Part shown: positions 46,107 to 55,922 of the stretch, in pieces
How the letters are laid out: each line of letters starts with the position of its first letter
Position numbering within the stretch: the stretch's first letter is position 1
Source: Acidobacteriota bacterium
GTDB lineage: Bacteria; Acidobacteriota; UBA6911; RPQK01; DATIPO01
Assembly: GCA_035471785.1 (NCBI GenBank)
Contig: DATIPQ010000103.1
Location: 1-64,000 of the forward strand
Length of the DNA stretch: 64,000 nucleotides
Direction of reading: 5' to 3'
Position numbers and translations under genes: made by a program
Notes under the pieces: generated by a model
Seen by the model: only the letters and a program-made list of their open reading frames with translations
Told to the model about the DNA's origin: nothing
Database searches by the model: none

Positions 46107-46982
46107 CTAGCGAAGAGTCCTCTCGATGAACTGATGAAAGTGGCTCAAGACGAGATCGGGAACTTCCAGATGAGGATAGTGCGCCGCCTCTTCCAACGTT
46201 ATCACGTCGGCGGCGGGCACCACCTGGCGGTAGCGCTCGGCCATGCGCCCTCCCGAGATGCTGTCAAGAGCCCCGGCGATCAGGCGCAAGGGCACGTCGC
46301 TTTGGGCCAAAGCGCCCACCCAGCGGTCTTCCCAGCGCTTCCTCTCTTTCAGGTACTGGATAAGCCTGTGCATGATGGCGAGTCCTCGGCCGCGGCTCAC
46401 CAGTCGCCAATACTGCGCCATCTCGGCATCGTCGGGGCCTTTGCCGGGAGCGAAGAGGCGTGAGAAGTTGCGCCTGAAGGTGCGCTCACCCAAGAGCAAC
46501 GCCGCTCCTTTCCCCAGCGGCGAGAGCAGCAGCTTTTGGATGAACAGCGGACGGTTGGCGTCGGGGATGAGCCCGCCATTGAGGAAGCAGACCGAACGCA
46601 AGCCGAGTCCTGAGGCACGCCGTCCGCGCCCCCCCTCGATATGCCTGGCCAGCAGCTCTTGGGCCACGGTGTCGCCGTAGTCGTGAGCCAGAATGTCGAC
46701 CTCGCTGATGTCGAGCTGCCGGAGCAGGCCTTCGATCAAGTCCGCCTGGTCGAAAATGGAATAGTCATAGTGGCGGGGTTTGGCGGAGAATCCGAATCCG
46801 ATCAGGTCGGGGGCCACCACCCTGAAATGACCAGTCAGGTCCTTCCATACCCGATGCCAGTCCCAGGAGGCGGTGGGGAATCCGTGAATGCAGAGCAAGA
46901 CCGGACCCGCACCGTCGTAACGATAAAAAATGGGCTTTCCGCGGTGACGGAATTCCCGTCCAAGTTGACGCCAGTGACGCAA
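46107..46982 (-). CDS. MEST-like / haloalkane dehalogenase-like alpha/beta hydrolase
   Basis: The 291 residues have an HGFPTASWDW oxyanion segment, a nucleophile Asp in LAHDYGDTVAQE, and a C-terminal His near AAHYPHLE. Asp as nucleophile is typical of haloalkane dehalogenases and epoxide hydrolases; HDYGDTVAQE in particular matches the MEST (mesoderm-specific transcript) group. Substrate unknown. It has its own 112-base upstream gap to the kinase start. Confidence 0.85.
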   Translation of the reverse strand: MRHWRQLGREFRHRGKPIFYRYDGAGPVLLCIHGFPTASWDWHRVWKDLTGHFRVVAPDLIGFGFSAKPRHYDYSIFDQADLIEGLLRQLDISEVDILAHDYGDTVAQELLARHIEGGRGRRASGLGLRSVCFLNGGLIPDANRPLFIQKLLLSPLGKGAALLLGERTFRRNFSRLFAPGKGPDDAEMAQYWRLVSRGRGLAIMHRLIQYLKERKRWEDRWVGALAQSDVPLRLIAGALDSISGGRMAERYRQVVPAADVITLEEAAHYPHLEVPDLVLSHFHQFIERTLR

Positions 46983-47240
46983 AGTTCGTCCTCGAAACTG
47001 AGCCCCGTCCGAGAGCCGGCCGCAAATCCGATTCTAAACACCCCTTCTGTCAGCGGCAAATGCTTCGGCCACGGCCTGCTCCGATACTTTTTCAGACTTG
47101 ACGCGAATAGGTTAGGAGCAGCATCCGTAGGAAGAACAGTGAGCGGCCGCGAGGTCGCCTTCACAAATCTATGCAGATCGACCGGCGGGGCGGAGAGAGG
47201 CATGCGGCTCTGGCCGGCTTCAACAGAGAAGGAGATTCCC

Positions 47241-47987
47241 ATGATTCGGAAGTTGTTCGTCGTACTTGCTTCAGGGCTGGCCATGACCGCAATCCTCAGC
47301 GCCCAAACGGTTGATGAGGTGGTTGCCAAAATCATCGACGCTCAAGGCGGAAAAGAAGTGTTCATGTCGATCGACACTTCGCTATCGAAAGGCAAAATGA
47401 TCTTTCAGGGCGGGGCGGCCAGCGGCGAGCTGCGCATTTATCAAAAGCGCCCCAACCTGGTTCGCTTCGAACTCGACGTGGCCGGCACAACCCTGATCCA
47501 GGCCCACGACGGCGAGGACGCCTGGAAGGTCGTCCCCGCGGTCATGCAAGGGACAGGCAAACCGGAGGCGATGACGGAAAGAGAGCGGCGGGACTTCCTG
47601 GGCGGAGCCCACATCGATCCCCTTTTGATCGACTATCAGGAGAAAGGCCACGAGGTCGAGTTGGTGGGGACTGAAGACATGGAAGGAACCGAGGTCTACC
47701 ACCTCAAGGTGACCCATAACAACGGACGGGTCTTCGAGCAATACTACGATACCGAGACCGGCCTGCTCATCAAGAACATCACCATGACCTACAATCCCCA
47801 GTTGGGGCAGGACCTGGAGATGACCCAGTACATGGGAGACTACAAGGACGTCGGAGGCATGATGATCGCTCATTCCGTCGAAGCCCAAGTCATGGGGCAG
47901 ACCGCCTTCCAGATAGTCTTCGAAGAATTTGTGGCGAATCCGGACCTGGATGACAGCATGTTCTCCCGCCCCGCCGAAGAGGAATAG
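47241..47987 (+). CDS. LolA-like exported protein
   Basis: This 248-residue protein has a signal peptide (KLFVVLASGLAMTAILSAQ) and a beta-rich body with alternate pairs resembling LolA/LolB or DUF-type lipoprotein carriers (GELRIYQKRPNLVRFE, AWKVVPAV, YYDTETGLLIKN). AAGGAG is about 7 bases before the ATG. Such proteins may carry lipoproteins or bind lipids in the periplasm. A probable terminator follows at 48005. Confidence 0.75.
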   Translation: MIRKLFVVLASGLAMTAILSAQTVDEVVAKIIDAQGGKEVFMSIDTSLSKGKMIFQGGAASGELRIYQKRPNLVRFELDVAGTTLIQAHDGEDAWKVVPAVMQGTGKPEAMTERERRDFLGGAHIDPLLIDYQEKGHEVELVGTEDMEGTEVYHLKVTHNNGRVFEQYYDTETGLLIKNITMTYNPQLGQDLEMTQYMGDYKDVGGMMIAHSVEAQVMGQTAFQIVFEEFVANPDLDDSMFSRPAEEE

Positions 47988-48004
47988 CCTCAAGTTCTGC
48001 TCCC

Positions 48005-48030
48005 GGGGGGCCGCCGCGGCGGGCCCCTTT
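48005..48030 (+). terminator. Likely intrinsic terminator
   Basis: A GC-rich imperfect hairpin (GGGGCC-GCC paired with GGC-GGGCCCC) is followed by TTT, between the LolA-like gene (ending 47987) and the next gene (48059). The T-run is short, so strength is uncertain. Confidence 0.5.
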
Positions 48031-48058
48031 CCCATCCCCATTCAAGAGAGAAACGACC

Positions 48059-51000
48059 ATGCGTGTATTGTGTTCACTGCTGTTGCTGACCCTGGCCGCA
48101 CCCTCCGCGCTGCGGGCTCAGGTGGAGATCTCGACCGCAACCTTGGGTGACCTGCGGGCCCGCGCCATCGGTCCCGCCGTCATGAGCGGACGCATCTCGG
48201 CCCTGGCCGTCTCGCCCGCCGACTCGCAGCAGATTTACGTGGGAGCGGCGGGAGGAGGCGTGTGGCACTCCAGCGACGGGGGAGCTTCATTTCAGCCCAT
48301 CTTCGACGACTATGCCTCCTCCATCGGCGCCCTGGCGCTGGATCCCGGTGACGACAAGACCGTCTGGGTGGGGAGCGGAGAGTCCTGGGTGCGCAACTCG
48401 GTGGGCGTGGGAGACGGCCTCTATCGCAGCCGCGACGGCGGACGCAGCTTCCAGCACATGGGCCTGGAGCAATCCGAGCACATTTCGCAAATCATCGTCC
48501 ATCCCCAGGACTCCAACGTGGTTTGGGTGGCCGCCCTGGGTCCGCTCTGGTCGCCGGGCGGCCAGCGCGGAATCTATAAGACCGTGGACGGGGGGAAGAG
48601 CTGGCGCTGCGTCCTCTCGGACAACGACTCCACGGGGGCCGCCGATCTTGTCATCGACGTCCAGGAACCCGATATCCTCTACGCCTCTCTGTGGGAAGTG
48701 CGGCGCACGCCCTACTCCTTCCATTCGGGCGGGCCTGGAAGCGGTCTTTACAAGAGCGTCGACGGAGGGGAGAGCTGGAGCCGGCTCCAAGAAGGTCTGC
48801 CCGAAGGGCATCTGGGCCGCATTTCGCTGGCCCTGGCTCCTTCACGGCCCAACCGCGTCTACGCCATCGTGGAGTCGGAGAAAACGGCCCTTTACCGCAG
48901 CGACGACGCAGGGGCCTCCTGGAGCCGCATGGATGAAAGCAGCAACACCATCGTGCGTCCCTTCTACTTCGGCGAGATCGTCGTCGACCCCGTCGACTAC
49001 AACCGGGTCTACCGTCCGGCTTACAGCCTCACGATCAGCACAAACGGCGGCAAGTCCTTCGAAAGCACCGGCTTCGCTTCCGGGGTCCACCCCGACCATC
49101 ACGCTTACTGGGTCGATCCCCGCAATCCCGACTATCAACTCACCGCCACCGACGGAGGACTCTACCGCTCCCTCGACCGCGGACGCAGTTGGGACTTCCT
49201 GGCCAACCTGCCCATCTCCCAGTTCTACCAGGTCCGCTACGACATGCAGAATCCCTACTGGGTCTACGGCGGGTTGCAGGACAACGGCTCCTGGAGGGGA
49301 CCTTCGGACGCCCGCGGGGGCATCGCCAATCACATGTGGGAAAACCTGGGCGGGGGCGACGGGTTCCATGTCTGGCCCGATCCCTCCGATCCTCAGGCCG
49401 TCTACTGGGAGTCGCAGGGCGGCAACGTACAGCGCCTCGACCTGGGGATCGGCGACAGCCAGAACATCCGGCCCTTCGTGAGCGGAGAAGAATTGCGTTT
49501 CAACTGGAACACGCCCATTCACATCGGAGCCGCCAGCCAGGCCCTCTACGTTGGAGCCCAGCACCTCTTCCGTTCCCAAGACCAGGGACGCTCCTGGAAG
49601 CGCATTTCTCCCGACCTGACCAGCGACGATCCCAGCAAGCAGCTCCAGGAGGAATCAGGCGGCCTCACCGTCGACAACACCACGGCCGAGAACCACTGCA
49701 CCCTCTACTCCATCAGCGAGTCGCCGCTGGACTCCGAAATCGTCTGGACGGGAAGCGACGACGGACGGGTGCAGGTGACACGCGATGGAGGAGGCTCCTG
49801 GAGCGACGTGACCGGCAACCTGCCCCAGTTGCCGCGAGCCGCATGGGTCAGTTCGGTTCACGCCTCCCGCCACTCTCCCTCCCGCGTCTATGTGACGGTC
49901 GACAACCACCGCAACGGAGACCAGGATCTCTACCTTTACCTGAGCGACGATTGGGGCGCCACCTGGACCCGCCTGCAATCCGAGGCCATGGAAGGATTCG
50001 CCCGCGTCATCCGCGACGATCCGGTCAATCCCGACCTGCTTTTCCTGGGAAGCGAGAGCGGACTTTTCGTGTCCCTCGACCGGGGAGGACACTGGGCCCG
50101 CTTCGAGGGCGGCCTGCCTCGGGTCTCGGTGCGCGATCTGGCAATCCACCCGCGCCAGCACGACCTCATCATCGCCACCCATGGCCGGGGGATCTACATC
50201 GTCGACGACCTCACGCCCCTGCGTCACATTACCCCCCAAGCGGCGGAAGCCGAAGTGGCCATGCTGCCCTCCCGCCCCTTCGAGCTCTCCAGCGGGTTCG
50301 ACAGCCGCCAGCGTTTTCAGGCCGGCCAATGGACGGGTCAAGGCCGCGGCGAAATGGCAGCGGTGGCCTACCACTTGAGGAAGCGACACATCATCGGCGA
50401 TCTCAAGGTGGAGATCTTCGATGGGGAGGGCAACCTGGTCATTTCCCTTCCCGGAGGCAAGCGCAAGGGCATCAACCGCGTCCAATGGGCCATGCGGGGC
50501 CGAGCGCCCCAAATCGCCCCGTCCCCCACCCTGCAAGCAGTTCCGGCACTCGGTCCCCTGGTGCCCGAAGGCACCTATCAAGTCCGCCTGACCAAGGGGA
50601 AGAAAAGCTACGACGGCCAAATCCATCTGAGGCTGCCCGACGACTACCCCTTCGCGCCCCATCAACGCCGGCAGCGCCGGCAGATCATTGCAACCCTCTA
50701 TGAAATGCAGGGCGATCTGGCCTACTTGGCCAAGGCGGTGACGCAGATGAGCCAGGACGCCGAGGCCAGGGCCCAAGAGCTGCCCCAAGGGGACCAACTG
50801 CGCCAAGATCTGGAGGCATGGGCTGAAGCTCTGGACGAACTGCAAGGCCGCCTGGTGGCCTCGCGCCAAGTGCAGGGCATCAGCGGCGAACAGCAACTCA
50901 GGGAAGAAGTCGTCGGACTCTATGCCGCCGTCAACCTCTACAACGGACCGCCTACCCAGTCGCAACTCGAACAGAGCCAGGCTTTCGGCCGGCAAATCGA

Positions 51001-51127
51001 CGAGAGGCGGGCTGATCTGAGGGTCTTGACGGAAAGGCTGCCTCAATTGAACCAGGGCCTGCAGGAAGCAGGGCTCGCGCCCCTGGCCCTCCTCTCCCGC
51101 CAGGACTTCGATGAGTCGATCCGCTGA
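48059..51127 (+). CDS. Exported sortilin/VPS10-type Asp-box beta-propeller protein
   Basis: The 1022-residue protein has a signal peptide (VLCSLLLLTLAAPSALRAQ) and about eleven Asp-box motifs (S-x-D-x-G-x-x-W/F, for example SSDGGASF, TVDGGKSW, SLDRGRSW), forming two beta-propellers in residues about 30-720 as in sortilin-like BNR proteins. The C-terminal 300 residues include a beta domain with DGEGNL and a helical end. Such large proteins are abundant in Acidobacteriota and some other phyla; function is usually unassigned. It may bind or degrade extracellular polymers. It converges with the DinB-like gene. Confidence 0.9.
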   Translation: MRVLCSLLLLTLAAPSALRAQVEISTATLGDLRARAIGPAVMSGRISALAVSPADSQQIYVGAAGGGVWHSSDGGASFQPIFDDYASSIGALALDPGDDKTVWVGSGESWVRNSVGVGDGLYRSRDGGRSFQHMGLEQSEHISQIIVHPQDSNVVWVAALGPLWSPGGQRGIYKTVDGGKSWRCVLSDNDSTGAADLVIDVQEPDILYASLWEVRRTPYSFHSGGPGSGLYKSVDGGESWSRLQEGLPEGHLGRISLALAPSRPNRVYAIVESEKTALYRSDDAGASWSRMDESSNTIVRPFYFGEIVVDPVDYNRVYRPAYSLTISTNGGKSFESTGFASGVHPDHHAYWVDPRNPDYQLTATDGGLYRSLDRGRSWDFLANLPISQFYQVRYDMQNPYWVYGGLQDNGSWRGPSDARGGIANHMWENLGGGDGFHVWPDPSDPQAVYWESQGGNVQRLDLGIGDSQNIRPFVSGEELRFNWNTPIHIGAASQALYVGAQHLFRSQDQGRSWKRISPDLTSDDPSKQLQEESGGLTVDNTTAENHCTLYSISESPLDSEIVWTGSDDGRVQVTRDGGGSWSDVTGNLPQLPRAAWVSSVHASRHSPSRVYVTVDNHRNGDQDLYLYLSDDWGATWTRLQSEAMEGFARVIRDDPVNPDLLFLGSESGLFVSLDRGGHWARFEGGLPRVSVRDLAIHPRQHDLIIATHGRGIYIVDDLTPLRHITPQAAEAEVAMLPSRPFELSSGFDSRQRFQAGQWTGQGRGEMAAVAYHLRKRHIIGDLKVEIFDGEGNLVISLPGGKRKGINRVQWAMRGRAPQIAPSPTLQAVPALGPLVPEGTYQVRLTKGKKSYDGQIHLRLPDDYPFAPHQRRQRRQIIATLYEMQGDLAYLAKAVTQMSQDAEARAQELPQGDQLRQDLEAWAEALDELQGRLVASRQVQGISGEQQLREEVVGLYAAVNLYNGPPTQSQLEQSQAFGRQIDERRADLRVLTERLPQLNQGLQEAGLAPLALLSRQDFDESIR

Positions 51128-51133
51128 CAGGAG

Positions 51134-51697
51134 TCAATTCCACTGCATGGCGGAAAGCCCGTGAATTCGGCGCAGCAGGCCGATTTGACCGATGTGCTGA
51201 CTTTCATGGGCCAGCAAGAAAGCAAGTCCTCCCAACACGTCCCCCCGGTCGATGGGAAACTTGTGGGGAGATTCGGCCTCAAGCGGCTCAGGTCCGATCT
51301 CTTCCAGCCGGCTCGCCAGGAGATCGGAAACCTCCTGCCAGGCGAACATCAACTCGGCCAAAGAAGGAATCTCGCCCAGATCATCAACGCTTCGGACATC
51401 TTCGGTGACGTCGGCAAAAGGGTTTTGGGCGTCTTCGAGCCCCAACATGCGGGCCATGTAGTAGCGGGCGTCGATGACATGAAGGGTCAAGAAGGCGATG
51501 TTGTTGGCTTGGCCCGGCCGCTCCTGAGCAACCCCGTCGTCCACCCCGTTGAGGGCGTTCTGAAACAGGCGGGTGTTGAGGTTGAGAGTGGCGTAGAGAG
51601 GTTCGACAACTGGCTGCATGAGATCCTTGAGCTCCTTTCCAGGCTCCACAATGAGGGCTTCATGGTACATGAGGCGCGCGGACAGTTGAAGCCCCAT
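51134..51697 (-). CDS. DinB superfamily protein
   Basis: A four-helix-bundle DinB/YfiT-like metal-binding protein of about 187 residues. The metal-type His residues occur in AFLTLHVIDARYY and LAFLLAHESQHIGQIGLLRR. It overlaps neither the Asp-box gene nor the HAD gene with the ATG 51697, but the start is not certain; TTG 51727 and ATG 51670 are alternatives. Role probably in thiol or detoxification chemistry, as for bacillithiol-type DinB enzymes; that is family knowledge only. Confidence 0.8.
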   Translation of the reverse strand: MGLQLSARLMYHEALIVEPGKELKDLMQPVVEPLYATLNLNTRLFQNALNGVDDGVAQERPGQANNIAFLTLHVIDARYYMARMLGLEDAQNPFADVTEDVRSVDDLGEIPSLAELMFAWQEVSDLLASRLEEIGPEPLEAESPHKFPIDRGDVLGGLAFLLAHESQHIGQIGLLRRIHGLSAMQWN

Positions 51698-51714
51698 GAC
51701 CGGCAGGAAGGCGG

Positions 51715-52434
51715 TCAGCCTTTGCAACCGAGCAGTCCGGCCAGGACGGACAGGTCTTCCACGACTTCATGAGGACGGCCCCCGGCTTGGCCAACGGGCA
51801 TCTCGCTGCCCTCGCCGCTACGCACCCACACGGTGAAACATCCCAGGGCCAAACCCATGCGGATCTCCACGTCGAGACGGTTTCCGATAACGCCGATCTC
51901 AGCCGGTTGCAGCCGCAGAGCCGGCCCCAGGGCTGCCAGCGCCTCCCCCTTTTCCCGGCTGCGCGCCACCATCCGCACCCCGTCGAAGTATCGGCCCAGC
52001 CCGCTCTTGTCCAGCTTGCGTTGCTGAAAGTCGGCGAAGCCGTGAGTGAGCAGAAAAAGGCGGTAGTGCAGACGCAGTTCGTCGAGCATGCGCCGGACTC
52101 CAGGCATGCGCCGCAACGCGCTCACCGAGGGGTTGCGGAAGAGCTTCTCGCGGGCCTCCCAGGCCCCGGCGCCCAGTTGGGGCACCTGCCGGCCGACGGC
52201 GCCACGCAAGCCGGCGGGATCGCTGCGCCGGTAGTGCAGGAGCGTCTCGGCCAAGGTCTCGCAGTCGGGAAGCTCCGGCCGAGCGGCACCGCCGCTCTCC
52301 TGTTGCCGCTCTTCAGCCCGATATTGCAGCATGAGCCGGGCGGCCTCCCGTTCCAAGGGGACGATGAGATCGTCGTAGGTTCGAATCAGCGTATCGTCAA
52401 GATCGAAGACCAGCGCCCTCAGGTCGCCCCTCAT
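51715..52434 (-). CDS. HAD-family hydrolase
   Basis: The four HAD motifs are in place over 239 residues: DLDDT (D11 nucleophile, D13 acid), LTHG (motif II Thr), the Lys of RSREKGEAL, and GNRLDVEI (motif IV). The helical cap lies between motifs I and II. Likely a phosphatase of unknown substrate. Upstream is a long intergenic stretch; it probably forms an operon with the DinB gene. Confidence 0.88.
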   Translation of the reverse strand: MRGDLRALVFDLDDTLIRTYDDLIVPLEREAARLMLQYRAEERQQESGGAARPELPDCETLAETLLHYRRSDPAGLRGAVGRQVPQLGAGAWEAREKLFRNPSVSALRRMPGVRRMLDELRLHYRLFLLTHGFADFQQRKLDKSGLGRYFDGVRMVARSREKGEALAALGPALRLQPAEIGVIGNRLDVEIRMGLALGCFTVWVRSGEGSEMPVGQAGGRPHEVVEDLSVLAGLLGCKG

Positions 52435-53044
52435 GGCTTCATCCTAGCAAAACAAAAAACTGTGAGCCGCATCCCTGCCGGGCCTGCTCGTCCGCAACAC
52501 CCAGTTGCGAATGAACGGCTTCACGCGGCCGGCGGTTTTCCTCGAGGAACTGATCGAGAACCTTCTCGACTCAAGATGCCGCGGACGTACGCGCCGGCGT
52601 CTTGCTGGCCCCGGCCCGCCGGACCGACACGCCCATAGAGTGCAGATCCGGCGGGCTGGCCCCAGGCCTCCCAATTGCCAGGGATTTCTTGCCATCGCAA
52701 AGGCAAACCAAAAAGCTTCAGATCGATTTTCATTGCATAAATATTGCGATTGAGCAGCAAAATATGGCAAATTAGACTACGTTGAAGTCGAATCGACAGC
52801 CAGAGGCGACGACTTGACGTTGCCGGACCTGCTGATACGTCTTCAGAGGTGGACTCTATACCAATGCTGCAGGTGCCGTCCCGACACCGCTTGTGAACCG
52901 GAAAGACTCCACAGTTCTTAGAATTACGAGAAGTACATGTTTATTTTCAAGCGAAGAGTGACTGTTGGTGCGGATTTTAGCCATGAATGCATACCCTGGG
53001 CCCGTGGAGCTTTGCCATAACCGCTGTTTAGTATGGAGAGAATT
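52435..53044. other. Intergenic region with GC hairpin and AT-rich patch
   Basis: No gene is supported in these 610 bases. An inverted repeat (52605-52623 with 52647-52666, about 16 of 19 paired) forms a long GC-rich hairpin. An AT-rich segment follows at 52690-52790, the likeliest promoter area for the XRE gene. Nothing else stands out. Confidence 0.5.
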
Positions 53045-53320
53045 ATGGAAGACAAGAAACTCAGGCAACTGGGCCACCGCATCCGCATGGCCCGCAAAAC
53101 GAAGAGCATCACGCAGGAGAGGCTGGCCGAGCTGGCGGGATTGTCGACCACCTACATTGGCCGGCTGGAACGCGGTGAAAAGACGCCTTCCATCGACACT
53201 CTGGTGACACTTTCGGGTGCTCTCGAACAATCGCCCCTGGACCTGCTCATCGACCTGGACACCTCGCTGGGCAAGGAGCACATCAAGAACCGCATCCGCA
53301 ACCTGCTGGGGCTGCTCTAA
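53045..53320 (+). CDS. Small XRE-family helix-turn-helix protein
   Basis: The 91-residue protein is almost only an HTH_XRE/Cro domain (LRQLGHRIRMARKTKSITQERLAELAGLSTTYIGRLERGEKTPSIDTL) with a helical tail. ATG 53045 has GGAGAG close upstream; ATG 53033 is an alternative. It differs from the XRE-DnaA-like pair in lacking their extra domain. A repressor acting on its own or nearby promoters is likely; no toxin-like gene is adjacent. Confidence 0.88.
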   Translation: MEDKKLRQLGHRIRMARKTKSITQERLAELAGLSTTYIGRLERGEKTPSIDTLVTLSGALEQSPLDLLIDLDTSLGKEHIKNRIRNLLGLL

Positions 53321-53359
53321 GGACGGCGGCGCCCCCGAGTCAGCCGTTGCCGCCACTGC

Positions 53360-54748
53360 TCAACTGCGATCGTCGCCTTTTTCCTCTGCGTTCTCGGCGG
53401 AGGATTCAGGTTCTTCAACAAGTTGACCCGCCACAGCGGCCCCGGCCGCGTCCACTTTCTCATCCGCGCTCTTGACCGTGATGGTGTCTAAGCCGTGCCC
53501 TCCCGGCCCCGCCTCAGCCCGGTTGAGCTGGAGGGCGAAAAACAGCCCCACGAATCCCAGCAGCGAAAAGAGCCACATGCCGTACTGATATCCTCCGGGG
53601 TTGGCCGCTCCAGCCTGGCCATAGTCGTTGGCGGCGCCCACCGCCAGATTGAGGCCCGCCACTCCGGCCTGTTGCAGCAGGGTCATCAGTGCGTAAGCCG
53701 TCCCCAAACGCCGCTCATCGACCACATAGGCCACCGAAGGCCACATCACGGCCGGGATAAGCGAGTAGGCGACTCCCATCATGGCGATGGGGATGTAGGG
53801 ACTCAGTCCGGTGTGCGCCATCATCAGGTAGACGGGCATGATGAGGACTGAACCGATGACCATCAGATGGGAGCGCCGTCCCATCCAATCCGCCAGGAAC
53901 CCGAACACCGGGGTGGCGAAAATGGCCGAGAAGGAAATAACCGAGAGCATGGGACCTGCCTCCGACAAGGGCAGGTCATAATTGTCGCTGAGAAACTTCA
54001 CGCCGAAGGTCTGGAAGGGGAAGATGGCCGAGTAGAAGGTGGCGCACAGGCCCACGATGAACCAGTAGGAGCGTGAAAACTTGAGCAGATCGCTCCACAC
54101 CAGCCTGTCGGTCTCGCCGGCGGCGCCGAGAGCGTACTCTTCCTCGGCCTGTTTCTCCAGAACCCAGTAGACGGCGGCCGCGATGAGCGAAGAAATGCCC
54201 ACGATGGCGGCCATGAAGAGGGGCTTCTGCCAGTCATCGTAGAGGCTTTCAAACCATCCGGTGGAACTCTGGGCGGCGGCCGCGCCGGCCCGCGCAACCA
54301 TCAGATTGACGCCGAATGCCAGCCCCAGTTCCTTGCCCCGGAACCACTTGGCCAGGGCCGTTGTGATGGCGACGATCATCGATTCGGCACCCAGACCGAA
54401 GATGAAGCGTCCGGCCAACATGACCTGATGATCGCCGCTCAGGGCCGTCACGACCGCCCCCACCACGCAGAGTGCGGTGAAGACGACGGTGGTGTTGCGC
54501 GTGCCGAAGCGGTCGATGAGAGGACCGGCCAGAAAGAGGAGAAGAATGCTGGAAAGGCTGTAGATCGCATTGAGCGATCCGATCATCGAGTCAGTGAAGC
54601 CCAATTGCTCGGTCAGCAGGGGGGCCACCGGCGCAATGCTGTCGTAGATGTAATAGTTGCCGAACATGGCGATGCTGATGGCAGCCAGCACCGACCAGCG
54701 CAGCACAATAGGCGGGCGCGAGGACGGGGAGGGGTTTTGCTCTGTCAT
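53360..54748 (-). CDS. MFS transporter, MFSD1-like
   Basis: The 462-residue protein has 12 predicted helices, the loop-2 motif GPLIDRFGTRNTTVVF, and a long Glu/Ala-rich C-terminal tail. Overall order resembles the MFSD1 family, whose animal member exports dipeptides from lysosomes. Bacterial members have no settled substrate. It lies between the XRE gene (convergent) and the Asp-box gene. Confidence 0.85.
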   Translation of the reverse strand: MTEQNPSPSSRPPIVLRWSVLAAISIAMFGNYYIYDSIAPVAPLLTEQLGFTDSMIGSLNAIYSLSSILLLFLAGPLIDRFGTRNTTVVFTALCVVGAVVTALSGDHQVMLAGRFIFGLGAESMIVAITTALAKWFRGKELGLAFGVNLMVARAGAAAAQSSTGWFESLYDDWQKPLFMAAIVGISSLIAAAVYWVLEKQAEEEYALGAAGETDRLVWSDLLKFSRSYWFIVGLCATFYSAIFPFQTFGVKFLSDNYDLPLSEAGPMLSVISFSAIFATPVFGFLADWMGRRSHLMVIGSVLIMPVYLMMAHTGLSPYIPIAMMGVAYSLIPAVMWPSVAYVVDERRLGTAYALMTLLQQAGVAGLNLAVGAANDYGQAGAANPGGYQYGMWLFSLLGFVGLFFALQLNRAEAGPGGHGLDTITVKSADEKVDAAGAAVAGQLVEEPESSAENAEEKGDDRS

Positions 54749-54817
54749 TTGCCGCTTAGCTTAGCCGAGCCGCCGCCCCCTGGCAAGGAAACCCAGGCCC
54801 CGGCGGGCTCAGGCGCT

Positions 54818-55921
54818 TTATGACTGCTCCTGGAAGCGCACGGCGTAAACGGGGGGCAGGTGAGTGCTGAGGGCGGTCCATGAGTCTCCTTGATCGGCGG
54901 AAACCCACAGTCCGCCAGTCGTCGACCCCATGGCCAGCCACTGCCCCTGGGAATCCACGTCGAGGGCGTGGCGATAAACCAGGTGGTAGGCGGGAGCCGG
55001 GGGAAGTCCCTGCTGCAAGACCTGAAAGCTGCTTCCGCCGTCGCGGGTGCGGGTGACGACGAAACGTCCCTCCACCGGCACCCGGCACTCGTCCTTGACG
55101 GCCGGGACGAACCAGGCCGTGTCTGCGTCATGGGGATGCACTGCGACGGCGAACCCGAAAGTCGAGGGCCCGGCTTCGCGAATGGAAGTCCAGGAATGCC
55201 CGGAGTCTCGGGAGCGGAAGATGCCGTTATGGTGCTGTACCCACATTCCATCGGGGTTCGAGGGGCACTGGACCACTCTGTGAGGATCCTGGATGTCGGG
55301 GTCTTCGCGGTTCTCGGGAGGCATGTACTCGGCGTACATGCCATCGGTGCGGCACTGCCAACTCCGGCCGGCGTCCCGGCTGATCCAGTTGCCTCCGCAG
55401 GAAACGCCTACCAGCAACCGGTCGGAGTCGCGGGGATCGACGCAGACGGAATGGATTCCGGGGTGGTCGTAGCCGCCGCCGAACCACTTGCGGCGCTCTG
55501 GACGGTCCCAGAGCGAGCGCACCAGGTGCCAGGAGGCGCCGTCGTCATCGCTGCGGAAAAGGCCCCCGGGTATGGTTCCGGCCCACAGGCGTCCGGGACG
55601 ATCGTGGCCGCCGGATTCAAGGCACCACAGCAACTCCAGCTTCCAGGGCACCTTGTCTTCGGAGTCGGCATCCTCGGGTTTGCTGGGATAGGCCGGGGCG
55701 GGCAGTTCCTCCCAACTCCGTCCCCCGTCCGGCGAGGCGTGCAGCTTGACGCCGAAATGACCCAGGTTGAGGGCGGCGTAAAGGCGTCCGCTGCGGGGAT
55801 CGGGGAGCGTAAACACTACCGGATCGCCGATAAAGGCCGTCTGACACACCCGCCACTGAGAGCCGTCCCGTTGGAAGCCGAACAGCCCCTTGCGCGTCGA
55901 TACCCACAACCGTCCGCTCAT
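54818..55921 (-). CDS. Asp-box (BNR/sialidase-like) beta-propeller protein, cytoplasmic
   Basis: About six Asp-box motifs (SPDGGRSW, SDDDGASW, SRDAGRSW, SRDSGHSW, TRDGGSSF, SADQGDSW) over 367 residues indicate a propeller, but there is no signal peptide. It starts 1 base after the stop of the MoaD-like gene (55923), so the two are coupled. This pairing may indicate a joint function; the known sialidase active site cannot be verified here. Confidence 0.85.
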   Translation of the reverse strand: MSGRLWVSTRKGLFGFQRDGSQWRVCQTAFIGDPVVFTLPDPRSGRLYAALNLGHFGVKLHASPDGGRSWEELPAPAYPSKPEDADSEDKVPWKLELLWCLESGGHDRPGRLWAGTIPGGLFRSDDDGASWHLVRSLWDRPERRKWFGGGYDHPGIHSVCVDPRDSDRLLVGVSCGGNWISRDAGRSWQCRTDGMYAEYMPPENREDPDIQDPHRVVQCPSNPDGMWVQHHNGIFRSRDSGHSWTSIREAGPSTFGFAVAVHPHDADTAWFVPAVKDECRVPVEGRFVVTRTRDGGSSFQVLQQGLPPAPAYHLVYRHALDVDSQGQWLAMGSTTGGLWVSADQGDSWTALSTHLPPVYAVRFQEQS

Positions 55922-55922
55922 C